A DNA stretch of 64,000 bases, taken from Romboutsia lituseburensis DSM 797 (GTDB taxonomy: Bacteria; Bacillota; Clostridia; Peptostreptococcales; Peptostreptococcaceae). Below are positions 35,445-43,922 of the stretch, in pieces. A program made the translations under genes and the position numbers. The notes below the pieces were generated by a model, which was not told where the DNA came from, made no database searches, and was given only the letters and a program-made list of their open reading frames with translations. The DNA is taken from the NCBI RefSeq assembly GCF_900103615.1, contig NZ_FNGW01000004.1, positions 397,351-461,350 of the forward strand, written 5' to 3'. Positions within the stretch are counted from its first letter, which is position 1, and the number at the start of each line of letters is the position of its first letter.

Positions 35445-35988
35445 TTATAATTATACGCCATAGACAGTTTTCACTGTACCTCACAATAGTTTCATATATA
35501 TTTCAGTCACTAGGGAGATAAGTCTGAGCTGTTGGGAGCGACCCTAAGCTTCTTACCCCAGTACAAAGTACCATATCCTACATGAGAATGATTACTCATA
35601 AATTTAACCTAACTTTCAGAAGTCTATATCGTCTCTATTTGTCATAAGGCTACTTTAACATAGTTCTTGTGTTATACGCAGATTTCTCTGTTTCAAGACA
35701 AATGGCTTTGTTTGGTATTTCCAATGTCATATAAGGTACCACACTTATACCCCGTTGGATTATTCCTCACTGAGGCGTCTATTACAGCCACCACAAGGCT
35801 ACTACCTTTATATGCACTAAAGCTTGGCAAACCAACTTATTCTTTTGGCTTTTACCATTCATTATGATTTTCACAAATCATAAAAGGAATAGAATTTTCA
35901 AAGTATCCTTATAAATTCTTCCCGGCACCATCAGCTCTCAGCAGGTTGTCACCCATCTTCACTGAGTTTCTATGACGCATAACTATAA
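35445..35988. mobile_element. TIR-bounded 544-bp element without credible ORF (MITE-like or mobile structured RNA)
   Basis: The ends are imperfect terminal inverted repeats. TTATAATTATACGCCATAGA (35445-35464) matches 17 of 20 bases with the reverse complement of 35969-35988. The interior is visibly richer in G+C than its surroundings and contains no convincing coding frame. On the minus strand it has several small hairpins with GNRA-type loops: CAGA-GAAA-TCTG, ACAGT-GAAA-ACTGT, and GGT-GACA-ACC enclosed by CTCAG/CTGAG. This suggests a non-autonomous transposon or a structured RNA of the IStron/omega-RNA kind. I could not assign a class. Confidence 0.55.
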
Positions 35989-35996
35989 CTCAAAAA

Positions 35997-36036
35997 AAAT
36001 ATTAAAATAGTACATACTATTTTAATATTTTTATTA
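35997..36036. terminator. A/T-rich perfect hairpin next to the TIR element
   Basis: AAATATTAAAATAGTA pairs with TACTATTTTAATATTT around CA, with A and T runs on either side. The following 330 bases to the DUF4003 gene show nothing I can name. Confidence 0.6.
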
Positions 36037-36367
36037 TAACCATATACTTTTTATTTGTCCACTAAAACATATGTTTTAATGCACATTTTTAAGAATAGTA
36101 GATTTTAATAGTTTTAGGCTACTTAAAAATTAGATATGCGTATTTCCTATGTATTAGATAAGGTGCTTGTAACTTGCGATTGTAACAATATAGTAAGGAT
36201 TATCTTAATTACTCACTTTTACCTAAAAATAAACAATAAAGATGTAGAGGATTTAATGACATTTAGTTACAATTTATTATCAATACCGATTATCGTTTGA
36301 CTAGAGAAAATTAAGAAGCTATTATAATTATTAAAGTATTATCAACTATAACATTGGGGGATATAAA

Positions 36368-37363
36368 ATGGAAGAGTACATAATAAACGATAAATTAAAT
36401 TTATTTATAAAAAATAGCGAGATGATAAAAGAAATAAAAGGATCATGGCAAATGGGAATGATGCAATATAGCTGTGTACTATCATCTACAATAAAAAATC
36501 AAAGTATAAATAAACTAGCAGTAGAAGAGAGTATAAATGTAATTAAAGAAAATACAAGTATGTTCTCAAACTTTAGAGGCCACAGTATGTTTTATCTAGC
36601 AAACATACTATCAACAAAGTCAAATAGAGAAGAAGAATTTAAATCAATAAAAAATATATATGATAAATTAAAAGAAAAGAAATTTATTAATGACTCATAT
36701 TTACCATTTACAGCAATAATAATACATTCAAATAAAGATAAAATGGACATAAATACATCTATAGAAAAAACAAAATATGTATATGATTTTATGAAAAAAC
36801 ATCACCGTTGGTTAACATCAAGTGATGATTATTGTAGAGCGGCACTTATAGCTATAAATTCAAATGACTTAGATAATGATCTAGAATACATAGAAAAGGC
36901 TTATGAAATATTTAACTCAAGAGGATTTTTTAAATCAAATAACCTTCAGTCACTATCTCATATAATGGCACTTGATAAAGATAAAAGTGCAAAAACTATA
37001 GATAAAGTAATAAGAATTAAAGAGTTATTAGAACAGGAAAAATGTAAGATAGATGGCTATGGTTATCCATTAATAGGAGCATTAGCACTTATAGACTATG
37101 ATGAAAATAAAATAGTAGAACAAATAGTGAGAGTATCTAATAAACTAAGTGAAGTAAAAGGATTTGGAAACTGGGCATTAGGAAAAAATAATAGAAATAT
37201 GCTTAGTGCATCAATAGTAGCAGCGTCATATGCACAATATTTAAATGAAGACAGTAATGTAGATTCAATAAGTAGTAATATATTTTTAGAAATAATAATA
37301 GCTATAGAAATCGCAATGATGGTAGCTATTATAGCATCAACAGCTGCTGCAGCCTCAAATTAA
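36368..37363 (+). CDS. DUF4003 family protein
   Basis: A 331-residue protein. The body is a helical repeat-like fold (FRGHSMFYLANILSTKSNRE, HHRWLTSSDDYCRAALIAIN, GYPLIGALALIDYDENKIVE), with the pattern I associate with DUF4003. The C-terminus ends in a hydrophobic Ala-rich segment (IIIAIEIAMMVAIIASTAAA), a putative membrane anchor or tail. TTGGGGG is upstream. Function unknown, and a terminator follows. Confidence 0.7.
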   Translation: MEEYIINDKLNLFIKNSEMIKEIKGSWQMGMMQYSCVLSSTIKNQSINKLAVEESINVIKENTSMFSNFRGHSMFYLANILSTKSNREEEFKSIKNIYDKLKEKKFINDSYLPFTAIIIHSNKDKMDINTSIEKTKYVYDFMKKHHRWLTSSDDYCRAALIAINSNDLDNDLEYIEKAYEIFNSRGFFKSNNLQSLSHIMALDKDKSAKTIDKVIRIKELLEQEKCKIDGYGYPLIGALALIDYDENKIVEQIVRVSNKLSEVKGFGNWALGKNNRNMLSASIVAASYAQYLNEDSNVDSISSNIFLEIIIAIEIAMMVAIIASTAAAASN

Positions 37364-37418
37364 CTTATCCAACAAGAACTTTTGTATGGATAAGAGAATT
37401 AAGAGATAGCGGCACAAC

Positions 37419-37460
37419 TAATTAATTCAAAGCAAGAGCTTTTTATAAGGCTCTTGCTTT
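37419..37460 (+). terminator. Terminator after the DUF4003 gene
   Basis: AAAGCAAGAGCTTTT pairs with AAGGCTCTTGCTTT, followed by T-rich sequence. Confidence 0.85.
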
Positions 37461-37483
37461 ATTTTATTTTATTTTACTTTTTT

Positions 37484-37513
37484 TGAAACTTTTTAGATGA
37501 ATTTGAAGTCTAT
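37484..37513 (+). promoter_or_regulatory. Candidate ECF-sigma promoter
   Basis: TGAAACT (37484-37490) and GTCTAT (37508-37513) are separated by 17 bases. This fits the TGAAAC-N16/17-CGTC type recognised by many ECF sigma factors and would allow autoregulation of the gene at 37599. Confidence 0.45.
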
Positions 37514-37598
37514 GTATTGTAAAATATAAATCCCTACTTTTTTTCGTGTAGGCAATAACTGATGTGTTATTGTAAATTTAATAGAAAGGAGTTGTTTT

Positions 37599-38153
37599 AT
37601 GAAGGGGTATGATGGTTTAGTTTTTTTATCTGAAGATGAACTGGTAAAAAGAAGCATAAAGGGGAACGCTGAATGCTATGAAATACTACTGAAGAAATAC
37701 AAAAACTACTTGTATAAAATCTCTTACAGTTATACAGGTAATGAGTCTGACGCTCTAGATATAGTCCAAGAGTGCGTGTGTAAAGCGTGGTTAAATATAA
37801 AAAAACTAAAAAAATATTCCTCGTTTAAAGCCTGGATCGCAAAAATACTGATAAACTGCGCATGTGATTATTGCAAGAAGAAAGGATTGCCAAATCTTGA
37901 ATTTACAGATTCACTCACAGCTGGAGATAACTTTGCATGTGATCTAAGCGAGAAGATAGATATTAATAATGCTATTTATTCATTAAAATATGAATATAAA
38001 ACAGTACTTATATTGAAATACTTCGATAATTTGACTATAGATGAAATAGCTACGATAATGGGGGTCCCATCTAATACTGTAAAAACTTACTTGAGACGGG
38101 CTAAGATTGCTATGAAAGATATTTTAAAGGAGGATTATTTGTATGAAAGATGA
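37599..38153 (+). CDS. ECF-type RNA polymerase sigma factor
   Basis: A 184-residue sigma-70 family factor. Region 2 lies at about residues 20-85 (YEILLKKYKNYLYKISYSYT, DALDIVQECVCKAWLNIKKL, FKAWIAKILINCACDYCKKK). Region 4 lies at about 120-175 (YKTVLILKYFDNLTIDEIAT, NTVKTYLRRAKIAMKDIL). AAAGGAG precedes the ATG. The downstream gene overlaps by 11 bases and encodes a DUF4179 membrane protein, the usual anti-sigma partner. It probably controls cell-envelope stress genes and itself. Confidence 0.9.
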   Translation: MKGYDGLVFLSEDELVKRSIKGNAECYEILLKKYKNYLYKISYSYTGNESDALDIVQECVCKAWLNIKKLKKYSSFKAWIAKILINCACDYCKKKGLPNLEFTDSLTAGDNFACDLSEKIDINNAIYSLKYEYKTVLILKYFDNLTIDEIATIMGVPSNTVKTYLRRAKIAMKDILKEDYLYER

Positions 38154-39126
38154 TTTTTTTGACAACATAGAGGTTTCTGCTGAGTTAGATAGAACGATAG
38201 AAACAAGTGTGAGAGCTGCTGTATTAAAGAAGAAGAGAAAAAGGATGAAAAATTTTTCTTTATCCATTGCAGTATTTATTTTGGGAAATATATTTTTTTT
38301 AAATACAAATTCTTTTGCCAATACCAAAGACTTTTTTATTAGTATAGCGAGTTATTTCAGCTCATCTAATGATTTAGATGAATATAAAGCTTCAATCGGT
38401 TCTTCTATTAGCAATGAAGGATATACTATAACAATAAACGAAGCACTAGTAGATGAAAACGAACTAATCGTATCATCTACTATAAAATCTGATAGTGGAA
38501 CTTTTTTAGACGAACAAAAATTTCAAGCTACGATACTAGTCAATAACAAAAAACTTTCGTATGATTCAGATGAAATGTTAGAGCGTAAAGATAGTTCTAC
38601 AATTAACAGCATTAGCACATATAGGTTTAAAGAAGCTTTGACAAAGAATTCAAATATTGAGATTCAGTACCAACCTTTAATTACAAATGAGAAAGCTGAT
38701 GTTAATAAAATAGAGGGTTCTTGGAATTTCAATTTCAATGTTAATCCAGATGTATTAAAGGAAACATCCGCTACTGTTAAGCTAGATAAAGTTGTAAATT
38801 TAACTCATAATATTTCAATGAAGCTTACAGAGTATAAAGGTAACATGTTCCGTTCTAAAATCAAAACTTCAGTTACTGGTGATATTTCTAGTTTAGAGGT
38901 CAAATTAATCGGATCAGATAATCTCGGCAATAAATGTGAATTCATTGTAGATCGTTTATATTTAGATGAGAATTTAAGTGGTTTCGTTACATTTGCGCTT
39001 GATAATCAAAATAGTAATATAAATACGAATGCAACATCTCTTATACTATATCCCTATTCAAAACCACTTGACAGTAATGAAGAATTTGATAAATTAAACA
39101 ATACAATAATCATAAATTTAAAATAA
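38143..39126 (+). CDS. DUF4179 domain anti-sigma factor
   Basis: A 327-residue single-pass membrane protein. The basic cytoplasmic N-terminus binds sigma in this family, and the membrane segment is at about residues 33-55 (FSLSIAVFILGNIFFLNTNS). An extracellular DUF4179 region follows (YTITINEALVDENELIVSST, then IEGSWNFNFNVNPD). The 11-base overlap with the sigma gene implies translational coupling. It should hold the ECF factor inactive until an external signal is sensed. A second such pair lies at 54240-55827. Confidence 0.85.
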   Translation: MKDDFFDNIEVSAELDRTIETSVRAAVLKKKRKRMKNFSLSIAVFILGNIFFLNTNSFANTKDFFISIASYFSSSNDLDEYKASIGSSISNEGYTITINEALVDENELIVSSTIKSDSGTFLDEQKFQATILVNNKKLSYDSDEMLERKDSSTINSISTYRFKEALTKNSNIEIQYQPLITNEKADVNKIEGSWNFNFNVNPDVLKETSATVKLDKVVNLTHNISMKLTEYKGNMFRSKIKTSVTGDISSLEVKLIGSDNLGNKCEFIVDRLYLDENLSGFVTFALDNQNSNINTNATSLILYPYSKPLDSNEEFDKLNNTIIINLK

Positions 39127-39155
39127 AAAACAGAGATTTTTCTCTGTTTTTTTTA
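39126..39155 (+). terminator. Terminator of the sigma/anti-sigma operon
   Basis: AAAACAGAGA pairs with TCTCTGTTTT around TTTT, with T residues after it. Confidence 0.88.
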
Positions 39156-39240
39156 TTAATTTGTATTGTATTGGTGTTAGTACAATATCATAGATACATT
39201 TAATCGAACGAACTATAATTAAGTCAATCAAAAATATATC

Positions 39241-39345
39241 CCTTATATAAAATGATCTTAAAACTTTTTCAAAAACATATCACGATTTATGTGACCATTA
39301 TTTTTTACATTATAGTAATAAACGTTGCAACACAACGGTTAGGTT
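39241..39345. repeat. 105-bp repeat, copy 1 (orphan promoter region)
   Basis: Highly similar to 43712-43816 along its full length (TATATAAAATGATNTTAAAA, ATATCACGATTTAT, CATTATAGTA, CAACACAACGGTTAG). In the second copy it is the minus-strand promoter and leader of the 81-residue membrane protein gene. Here no gene follows on the minus strand. Confidence 0.7.
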
Positions 39346-39389
39346 AAATTTTTCAAATGGAATGTAAATACTTAAATTAAATCATTGCC

Positions 39390-39418
39390 TTGACATATGA
39401 AATCTCTAATGATACTAT
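39390..39418 (+). promoter_or_regulatory. Promoter of the TetR gene
   Basis: TTGACA (39390-39395) and TACTAT (39413-39418) are spaced by 17 bases. The start point would fall near 39425, just before the operator. Confidence 0.65.
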
Positions 39419-39428
39419 TTTATTACAA

Positions 39429-39441
39429 ACCGACGGTCGGT
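39429..39441. promoter_or_regulatory. TetR-type operator
   Basis: ACCGACGGTCGGT is a perfect palindrome around its central G. It is placed between the likely transcription start and the AAGGAGG site of the TetR gene, and is typical of autoregulated TetR/QacR/AcrR repressors. Confidence 0.75.
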
Positions 39442-39456
39442 ATTAAGGAGGCTATA

Positions 39457-40116
39457 ATGTTAAACAATAATTTATCAAACCAGACATACGAAGATATTCT
39501 ATCTACTGCGTATAATTTTTTTATTGAAAAGGGTTATGAAAAAACAAGTGTACAAGACATTATCAATGAACTAGGTATTTCTAAAGGAGCTATATACCAC
39601 TATTTCAAATCAAAAGAAGAAATATTACAATCAGTACTACTTTTAGAGAAAGAAAAGGCTAATATCTACTTAGATAAGTTAATTCAAGAAGCCGATGGAT
39701 GTAATGCTAAAGAAAAGATTAAGTATGTATTAAATAGATTAATGAGTGATGAAAAAATAAATACAACAAATAGATTCTTACTTAATCAAACAAATAATAG
39801 TAAAGCCATTATTCAAAGTATTATTCAAACAGTGAATATAGATTCAATTAAATTCTTTGAAATAATTAAAGATGGGGTTAAGGATGGTTCATTAAAGACA
39901 GATTTTCCAAAAGAATGTTCAGAACTGTTACTTTTACTATGTAATATATGGTTAAATCCTATTTTATTTAATAGGACATATGAGGAGACAGTAAATAGAT
40001 TTGTATTTATTCAATTTACTATGAAGCAATTAGGAGTAGATGTTATAGGGGATGAGTTATTAGATAAGGTTAAAAATAATCTTAAAGGGGTTGGAATAAA
40101 TGAAAACACTAAATAG
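39457..40116 (+). CDS. TetR/AcrR-family transcriptional regulator
   Basis: A 219-residue repressor starting at ATG 39457 behind AAGGAGG; the in-frame upstream ATG at 39397 lies inside the promoter. The N-terminal helix-turn-helix is typical (ILSTAYNFFIEKGYEKTSVQ, DIINELGISKGAIYHYFKSK). The C-terminal ligand domain is helical. The operator at 39429 indicates autorepression. The next gene overlaps by 17 bases and is probably co-regulated. No drug pump is adjacent, so the ligand is unknown. Confidence 0.92.
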   Translation: MLNNNLSNQTYEDILSTAYNFFIEKGYEKTSVQDIINELGISKGAIYHYFKSKEEILQSVLLLEKEKANIYLDKLIQEADGCNAKEKIKYVLNRLMSDEKINTTNRFLLNQTNNSKAIIQSIIQTVNIDSIKFFEIIKDGVKDGSLKTDFPKECSELLLLLCNIWLNPILFNRTYEETVNRFVFIQFTMKQLGVDVIGDELLDKVKNNLKGVGINENTK

Positions 40117-40372
40117 TAAAGCTTTAAATAATAGAAAAAAAGCAATGGAATCATCAAAGAAAATAGTTAAAGATTATAATATATTTACAGCACCTTTAGA
40201 GGTTAAGCAAAAACGTGCTATGCTAGGTGCTACTTGTGGAACTGTTGGAGTTTTGGCTGGTGGAGTGTTTTATGTAGTTAAGTCATATAACATAGCAACA
40301 GGATTAATAATTGGAGGAGCAGTAACACTAGGAGTTAATTTAGCAACGTCTAAAGTATTAAGTAAAAAATAG
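40100..40372 (+). CDS. Small membrane protein co-transcribed with TetR
   Basis: A 90-residue protein starting within the end of the TetR gene, with AAAGGGG upstream. The basic N-terminal 40 residues (NNRKKAMESSKKIVKDYNIF) are followed by two hydrophobic segments (AMLGATCGTVGVLAGGVFYV, then IATGLIIGGAVTLGVNLA) joined by a short loop. It is probably a two-pass membrane protein. No family is recognised; the overlap implies a shared role with the regulator. Confidence 0.65.
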   Translation: MKTLNSKALNNRKKAMESSKKIVKDYNIFTAPLEVKQKRAMLGATCGTVGVLAGGVFYVVKSYNIATGLIIGGAVTLGVNLATSKVLSKK

Positions 40373-40657
40373 ACTTAGTACAAAATTAATAGATTAGATT
40401 TTTGACATCAAAATATAAATAAAGAGAGTTGAAGTAGGAGCAAAGACTAACGCTAAATCAACTCCTTTAACATCTTGGAGTACGAACTTTATTTGCAGGT
40501 GAGGATGTATAAAAATGTTGAAATTTTTAAAGAGAAAAGATCTAATTTGATATAAATAATATTCAACAAAGTTTAATCAGTTAAATGATCATTAAAAGAA
40601 GATGTACTACTTATGATTAATGAAAAAACTTTTCCATCTCAAACTTAAATTTAAAAA

Positions 40658-41356
40658 TTAGTTAGCTTTATCTAAAATATCTAGAATATTTAAGACCAAA
40701 AGAGCTGAATTATTAGCTGATATTTTTTCAAAATCTATTATAGAGTTAGTAGCATTATCATCTGCATTATCCGAGATGCTTCTAATAATTAAAAATGGTA
40801 CGTTATTTATATATGCAACGTGACCAATCGCAGAACCTTCCATTTCAACGCAATGAGGAGAATGCTCTTCAATTATTAAATTTCTTAAATTACAATCTGA
40901 AATAAATGATTCTCCGCTAACTATTTTACCAATATGATAATTAAATTTAATAGATTCTATCTTTTTATAGGCTTTTATTGCTACATCTATTAAAAATTTA
41001 TCTGATTCAAATTCTTCTTTAAACGGGAACCAGTTTGTCATTTGAGATTTACGAACATCATGGTGAGTTACAGCATTAGAAATAACTATATCACATATTT
41101 TTACAGATTCACTTAGACTTCCTGCAATACCTGTATTTATTATATGTGTAGCCTTAAATTTATCTATGAGTATTTGAGTGCAACTAGCTGCATTAACTTT
41201 TCCAATACTACAAGAAGCTAGTACTACTTTTATATTTTCTTTATCACAAATATAAAATTTAAATCCTGCGTATTCTTCTTCGCCTATTATTTTTAAATTG
41301 TCTTTTATAAGATTTATTTCAACAGGCATTGCTCCTATTATTCCAATTATATTCAA
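40658..41356 (-). CDS. mtnN: 5'-methylthioadenosine/S-adenosylhomocysteine nucleosidase
   Basis: A 232-residue enzyme that cleaves adenine from MTA, SAH and 5'-deoxyadenosine in the cytoplasm, feeding methionine salvage and the autoinducer-2 precursor. The diagnostic parts are MNIIGIIGAMPVEINLIKDN, then CSIGKVNAASCTQILI, INTGIAGSL, VSGESFISD, VEMEGSAIGHVA with the catalytic Glu, and IRSISDNAD with the catalytic Asp. Length equals that of MtnN/Pfs. GGGGGGAT precedes the ATG. The 285 bases between it and the gene at 40100 hold only a partial hairpin near 40424-40466, related to the terminator at 44113. Confidence 0.93.
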   Translation of the reverse strand: MNIIGIIGAMPVEINLIKDNLKIIGEEEYAGFKFYICDKENIKVVLASCSIGKVNAASCTQILIDKFKATHIINTGIAGSLSESVKICDIVISNAVTHHDVRKSQMTNWFPFKEEFESDKFLIDVAIKAYKKIESIKFNYHIGKIVSGESFISDCNLRNLIIEEHSPHCVEMEGSAIGHVAYINNVPFLIIRSISDNADDNATNSIIDFEKISANNSALLVLNILDILDKAN

Positions 41357-41507
41357 TGATATCCCCCCTTTAAAAAAATTATAGCACCGTATATTTAACT
41401 ATGCCTTAAAAAATTTAAATGTATAAAGAAGATGGGTTATAACATAGCAAGAAATGGTAAGAAATTTAGAACTTAAAGTTTTGATTTTAATATAAGTTAT
41501 AATAAGT

Positions 41508-41556
41508 AAAGATAGTGAAAGTAAGAAAAATTTCTTTAAACTTCACTATCTTTTTA
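41508..41556. terminator. Terminator between Mn-catalase and mtnN
   Basis: AAAGATAGTGA pairs with TCACTATCTTT around about 25 bases, with T and A runs on the two sides. It can act for the minus-strand catalase gene. Confidence 0.65.
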
Positions 41557-41626
41557 TATAATTAATTAAAATCGGCATATTAAAAATTAATTTTTCGACG
41601 CGGTAGTATTTAAGAATTATGCATTG

Positions 41627-42307
41627 CTATTTTTTTATAATAGGTTCCTCAAAAGATGGAGGTGTTATATTTATTTTAGCATCATGATTTGGACCTGGAG
41701 ATGATAAATCAAAATATAGTTTAGAGTCTTCAGTAACACCAAAATCTTTATTTGAACCAGTGTTTTTAACTTTATTTAAAGCATCTCTAAATAGAGCATT
41801 ATGAGCTTCTTCTCTGTTAAGTAAAAAATCTATTGTTTCTTTAACGTATTTATCATCTATTTGTCTATATAAATATTCATACACAACTTTAGCCCTTTGC
41901 TCAGATGCTATATTTGATAATAAATCAGCAACTAAGTCTCCTGTCACAGTTACATAATCTGCTGTCCATGGAGCACCAGATGAATTTATTAATACAGGTG
42001 ATAAACCACATTGAACATGAGTTTGAATTTCTCCAGAACTAACTTGACAATTGTCTACATCATGTCCATTTAGTAAATTTATAGTTTGCGCTACCATTTC
42101 CATATGGCTAAGTTCTTCTGCTGCTATATCTAAAAATAAATCTTTTATTTCTGGATCTTTTATTCTAAAACTTTGAGATAAATACTGCATAGCAGCTTTT
42201 AACTCTCCATTACCGCCTCCTAATTGTTCTTGCATAAGAACTGCATATTGAGGATTAGGTTTTTCAACTTTAACTTCATGAAATAAGGCTTTATCGTGTT
42301 TAAACAA
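41627..42307 (-). CDS. Manganese catalase family protein (CotJC-like spore coat protein)
   Basis: A 226-residue ferritin-like di-manganese protein. The metal ligands expected in four helices are visible: GELKAAMQYLSQSF, EELSHMEMVAQTINLL, EQRAKVVYEYLY, and NREEAHNALFRDAL. Clostridial homologues are spore coat proteins with catalase activity (the CotCB/CotD/CotG and CotJC types). It would detoxify hydrogen peroxide. The C-terminus is Pro-rich. AGGGAGG lies before the ATG. It is probably expressed in the mother cell during sporulation, which is inferred from the family. Confidence 0.9.
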   Translation of the reverse strand: MFKHDKALFHEVKVEKPNPQYAVLMQEQLGGGNGELKAAMQYLSQSFRIKDPEIKDLFLDIAAEELSHMEMVAQTINLLNGHDVDNCQVSSGEIQTHVQCGLSPVLINSSGAPWTADYVTVTGDLVADLLSNIASEQRAKVVYEYLYRQIDDKYVKETIDFLLNREEAHNALFRDALNKVKNTGSNKDFGVTEDSKLYFDLSSPGPNHDAKINITPPSFEEPIIKK

Positions 42308-42432
42308 AACGAGTTACCTCCCTTTTAAGATTTAGTTTTATATTTATATATATCAATATATTAATTTTGCATAAGAATATATGTAAAGAGGCTGATTTAT
42401 AGCCTTTTTTACAATTCATCTGTAGCAGCATA

Positions 42433-42472
42433 AAAAAGAAATACTATTAAAAATTTAATAGATTTCTTTTTT
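42433..42472. terminator. Terminator downstream of the 61-residue gene
   Basis: AAAAAAGAAATACTATTA pairs with AATAGATTTCTTTTTT around AAAATTT; it sits directly at the 3' end of the minus-strand gene 42475-42660. Confidence 0.75.
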
Positions 42473-42474
42473 AT

Positions 42475-42660
42475 CTACTTAAGTCTATCAAGATGTTCTT
42501 GTAATTTTCTAGCTTGTAAGCCTTCAGTTTCAGCAAATTCTTTAAAGCATTTACTTAACTCTTTATCATCTACATGTTCAGAGTAGCTCATAAAATCTCT
42601 TACTTTCTCTTGAGTATCTAATAAAGCTTTTTTTACACAATCTTGTGTGTTCATTTCCAT
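42475..42660 (-). CDS. Small helical protein, ferritin-like or spore-associated
   Basis: A 61-residue protein (MEMNTQDCVKKALLDTQEKV, RDFMSYSEHVDDKELSKCFK, EFAETEGLQARKLQEHLDRL). Its two helices with acidic and His residues resemble half of a ferritin-like bundle. GGAGG lies upstream. It is transcribed in the same direction as the Mn-catalase gene and precedes it. It may be a spore or oxidative-stress protein; the family name is unknown to me. Confidence 0.6.
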   Translation of the reverse strand: MEMNTQDCVKKALLDTQEKVRDFMSYSEHVDDKELSKCFKEFAETEGLQARKLQEHLDRLK

Positions 42661-42818
42661 ATTATCACCTCCATATGTATCCTATAATATTTATCTCTTT
42701 ATATAAAATTTATTATGCATAGTTATAACTAAAAAATAATCATTAAAATTAAGTTATGTAAATTTATGTATTTCAATATTATAAAATAATATATAAAAAT
42801 TAAAAGTTTCTTTATAAT

Positions 42819-42863
42819 AAAATAGACTAGGCTAAATTTAAATTTAGCCTAGTCTATTTTATT
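42819..42863. terminator. Bidirectional terminator overlapping the end of the flavodoxin gene
   Basis: A near-perfect palindrome, AAAATAGACTAGGCTAAATT with its complement AATTTAGCCTAGTCTATTTT. The stop codon of the flavodoxin-like gene (42849-42851) lies inside the stem. Confidence 0.85.
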
Positions 42864-43424
42864 AGCAGATATCTTAACTCCTAATTTATAAGCGTTGTCT
42901 AATACCTTTTTATTTGATTTAGTAGAGTTTTTTTCAAAAGCTTTTGTAGCTATAAGTGTTTTGTATTGTTCAAGACCCATACCTTTTAAATGTTTTGCTG
43001 TATACTTAAAATACTTTTTAAATAAAAAAGAAAAAGGAGCAGCTTGAGTATATACCATTATCAATTTCTTTTTACCAAAACGAGGAATATGTTTTGCTTT
43101 ATCTATTTCAGTTAAAGGATACAATCTATCAAGTAAAAGCTTTGTCTGAGCAGATACTTGGCATATATAAACAGGTGACCCTATTATAATGTAGTCTGCA
43201 TCTTTTATTTCATCATAAATTATTTGCATATCATCCTTAATAGCACAATCGTGTACTTTTCTACAATATAGACAACCTTGACATCCCTTTATATTCATAT
43301 CATTTAAGTGGAATTTTTTTATAATTGCATTATTAGAGGTAGCTCCATCTAAGATTTTTTGAATTATTGTATCTACATTACCATTTTTCCTTGGACTACC
43401 CACGAATGCTACTATTTTAATCAT
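42849..43424 (-). CDS. Flavodoxin-like NAD(P)H-dependent oxidoreductase
   Basis: A 191-residue FMN-binding protein. The phosphate loop is VGSPRKNGNVDTIIQKIL near residue 8. A Cys cluster CQGCLYCRKVHDC at about 48-60 fits the iron-sulfur flavoprotein subgroup, and IIGSPVYICQVSAQTKLLLD follows. It is probably a quinone, nitro-compound or disulfide reductase in the cytoplasm. It lies 30 bases downstream of the small membrane protein gene 43455-43700, in the same direction, so the two may form an operon. Confidence 0.85.
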   Translation of the reverse strand: MIKIVAFVGSPRKNGNVDTIIQKILDGATSNNAIIKKFHLNDMNIKGCQGCLYCRKVHDCAIKDDMQIIYDEIKDADYIIIGSPVYICQVSAQTKLLLDRLYPLTEIDKAKHIPRFGKKKLIMVYTQAAPFSFLFKKYFKYTAKHLKGMGLEQYKTLIATKAFEKNSTKSNKKVLDNAYKLGVKISANKID

Positions 43425-43454
43425 ATAAATTCCCCCATATTTAACATACTTCTT

Positions 43455-43700
43455 CTAATTTTTTTTCATTAACTTAAATTCTTTTTTTATAAAAATTAAA
43501 TACATTAGCGTTATTGCAAAACATAGGATTGTAGATATATATCCTTGTACTCTAGTATTATGTATATTAACATTAGCTTCATCCGCTAAGCTCACTATCG
43601 GAACCCCAAACATTGTAATATTTAAAAAAAGTACTACTATAAAATAGTCTTTATCTCTTTTTAGCTTATCTAAATTAAAAAACAAAAATTTTTTATCCAT
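43455..43700 (-). CDS. Two-pass small membrane protein
   Basis: An 81-residue protein behind AAAGGAG. A basic N-terminus (KLKRDKD) is followed by a membrane helix (YFIVVLFLNITMFGVPIVSL), a short polar loop, a second helix (YISTILCFAITLMYLIFI) and a basic tail. The family is not recognised. The window contains a C-terminal remnant of a relative (34820-34880) and an orphan copy of its promoter region (39241-39345), so related genes have been duplicated and lost nearby. Confidence 0.6.
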   Translation of the reverse strand: MDKKFLFFNLDKLKRDKDYFIVVLFLNITMFGVPIVSLADEANVNIHNTRVQGYISTILCFAITLMYLIFIKKEFKLMKKN

Positions 43701-43711
43701 AGAAAATATCT

Positions 43712-43816
43712 CCTTTATATAAAATGATATTAAAATTTTTCAAAAATATATCACGATTTATTTTACCATTATTTTCTATATTATAGTAGTGAATGTTGTA
43801 ACACAATGGTTAGATT
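43712..43816. repeat. 105-bp repeat, copy 2 (promoter and leader of gene 43455-43700)
   Basis: Copy of 39241-39345. On the minus strand, TATAAT and an upstream GTTGTAAC palindrome-like element are conserved in both copies (GTTGCAAC in the first). Confidence 0.7.
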
Positions 43817-43922
43817 TTATAACAAAGTGACTATTTAGACATAAAATATGCCCATTAAGGTAATCTCATTGATTTGATTATGTTTTAATGATAATTTATT
43901 TAGACAAGAAGAAAGAGTTTTA

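Noticed and set aside
35667..35867. 66-residue plus-strand ORF inside the TIR element
   Set aside because: No ribosome binding site, no recognisable domain, and it lies in a region that looks like structured RNA.
35445..35988. Group I or group II intron
   Set aside because: Hairpins with GNRA loops are present, but I could not find a convincing P7/G-binding site or a domain V, so I did not assign an intron class.
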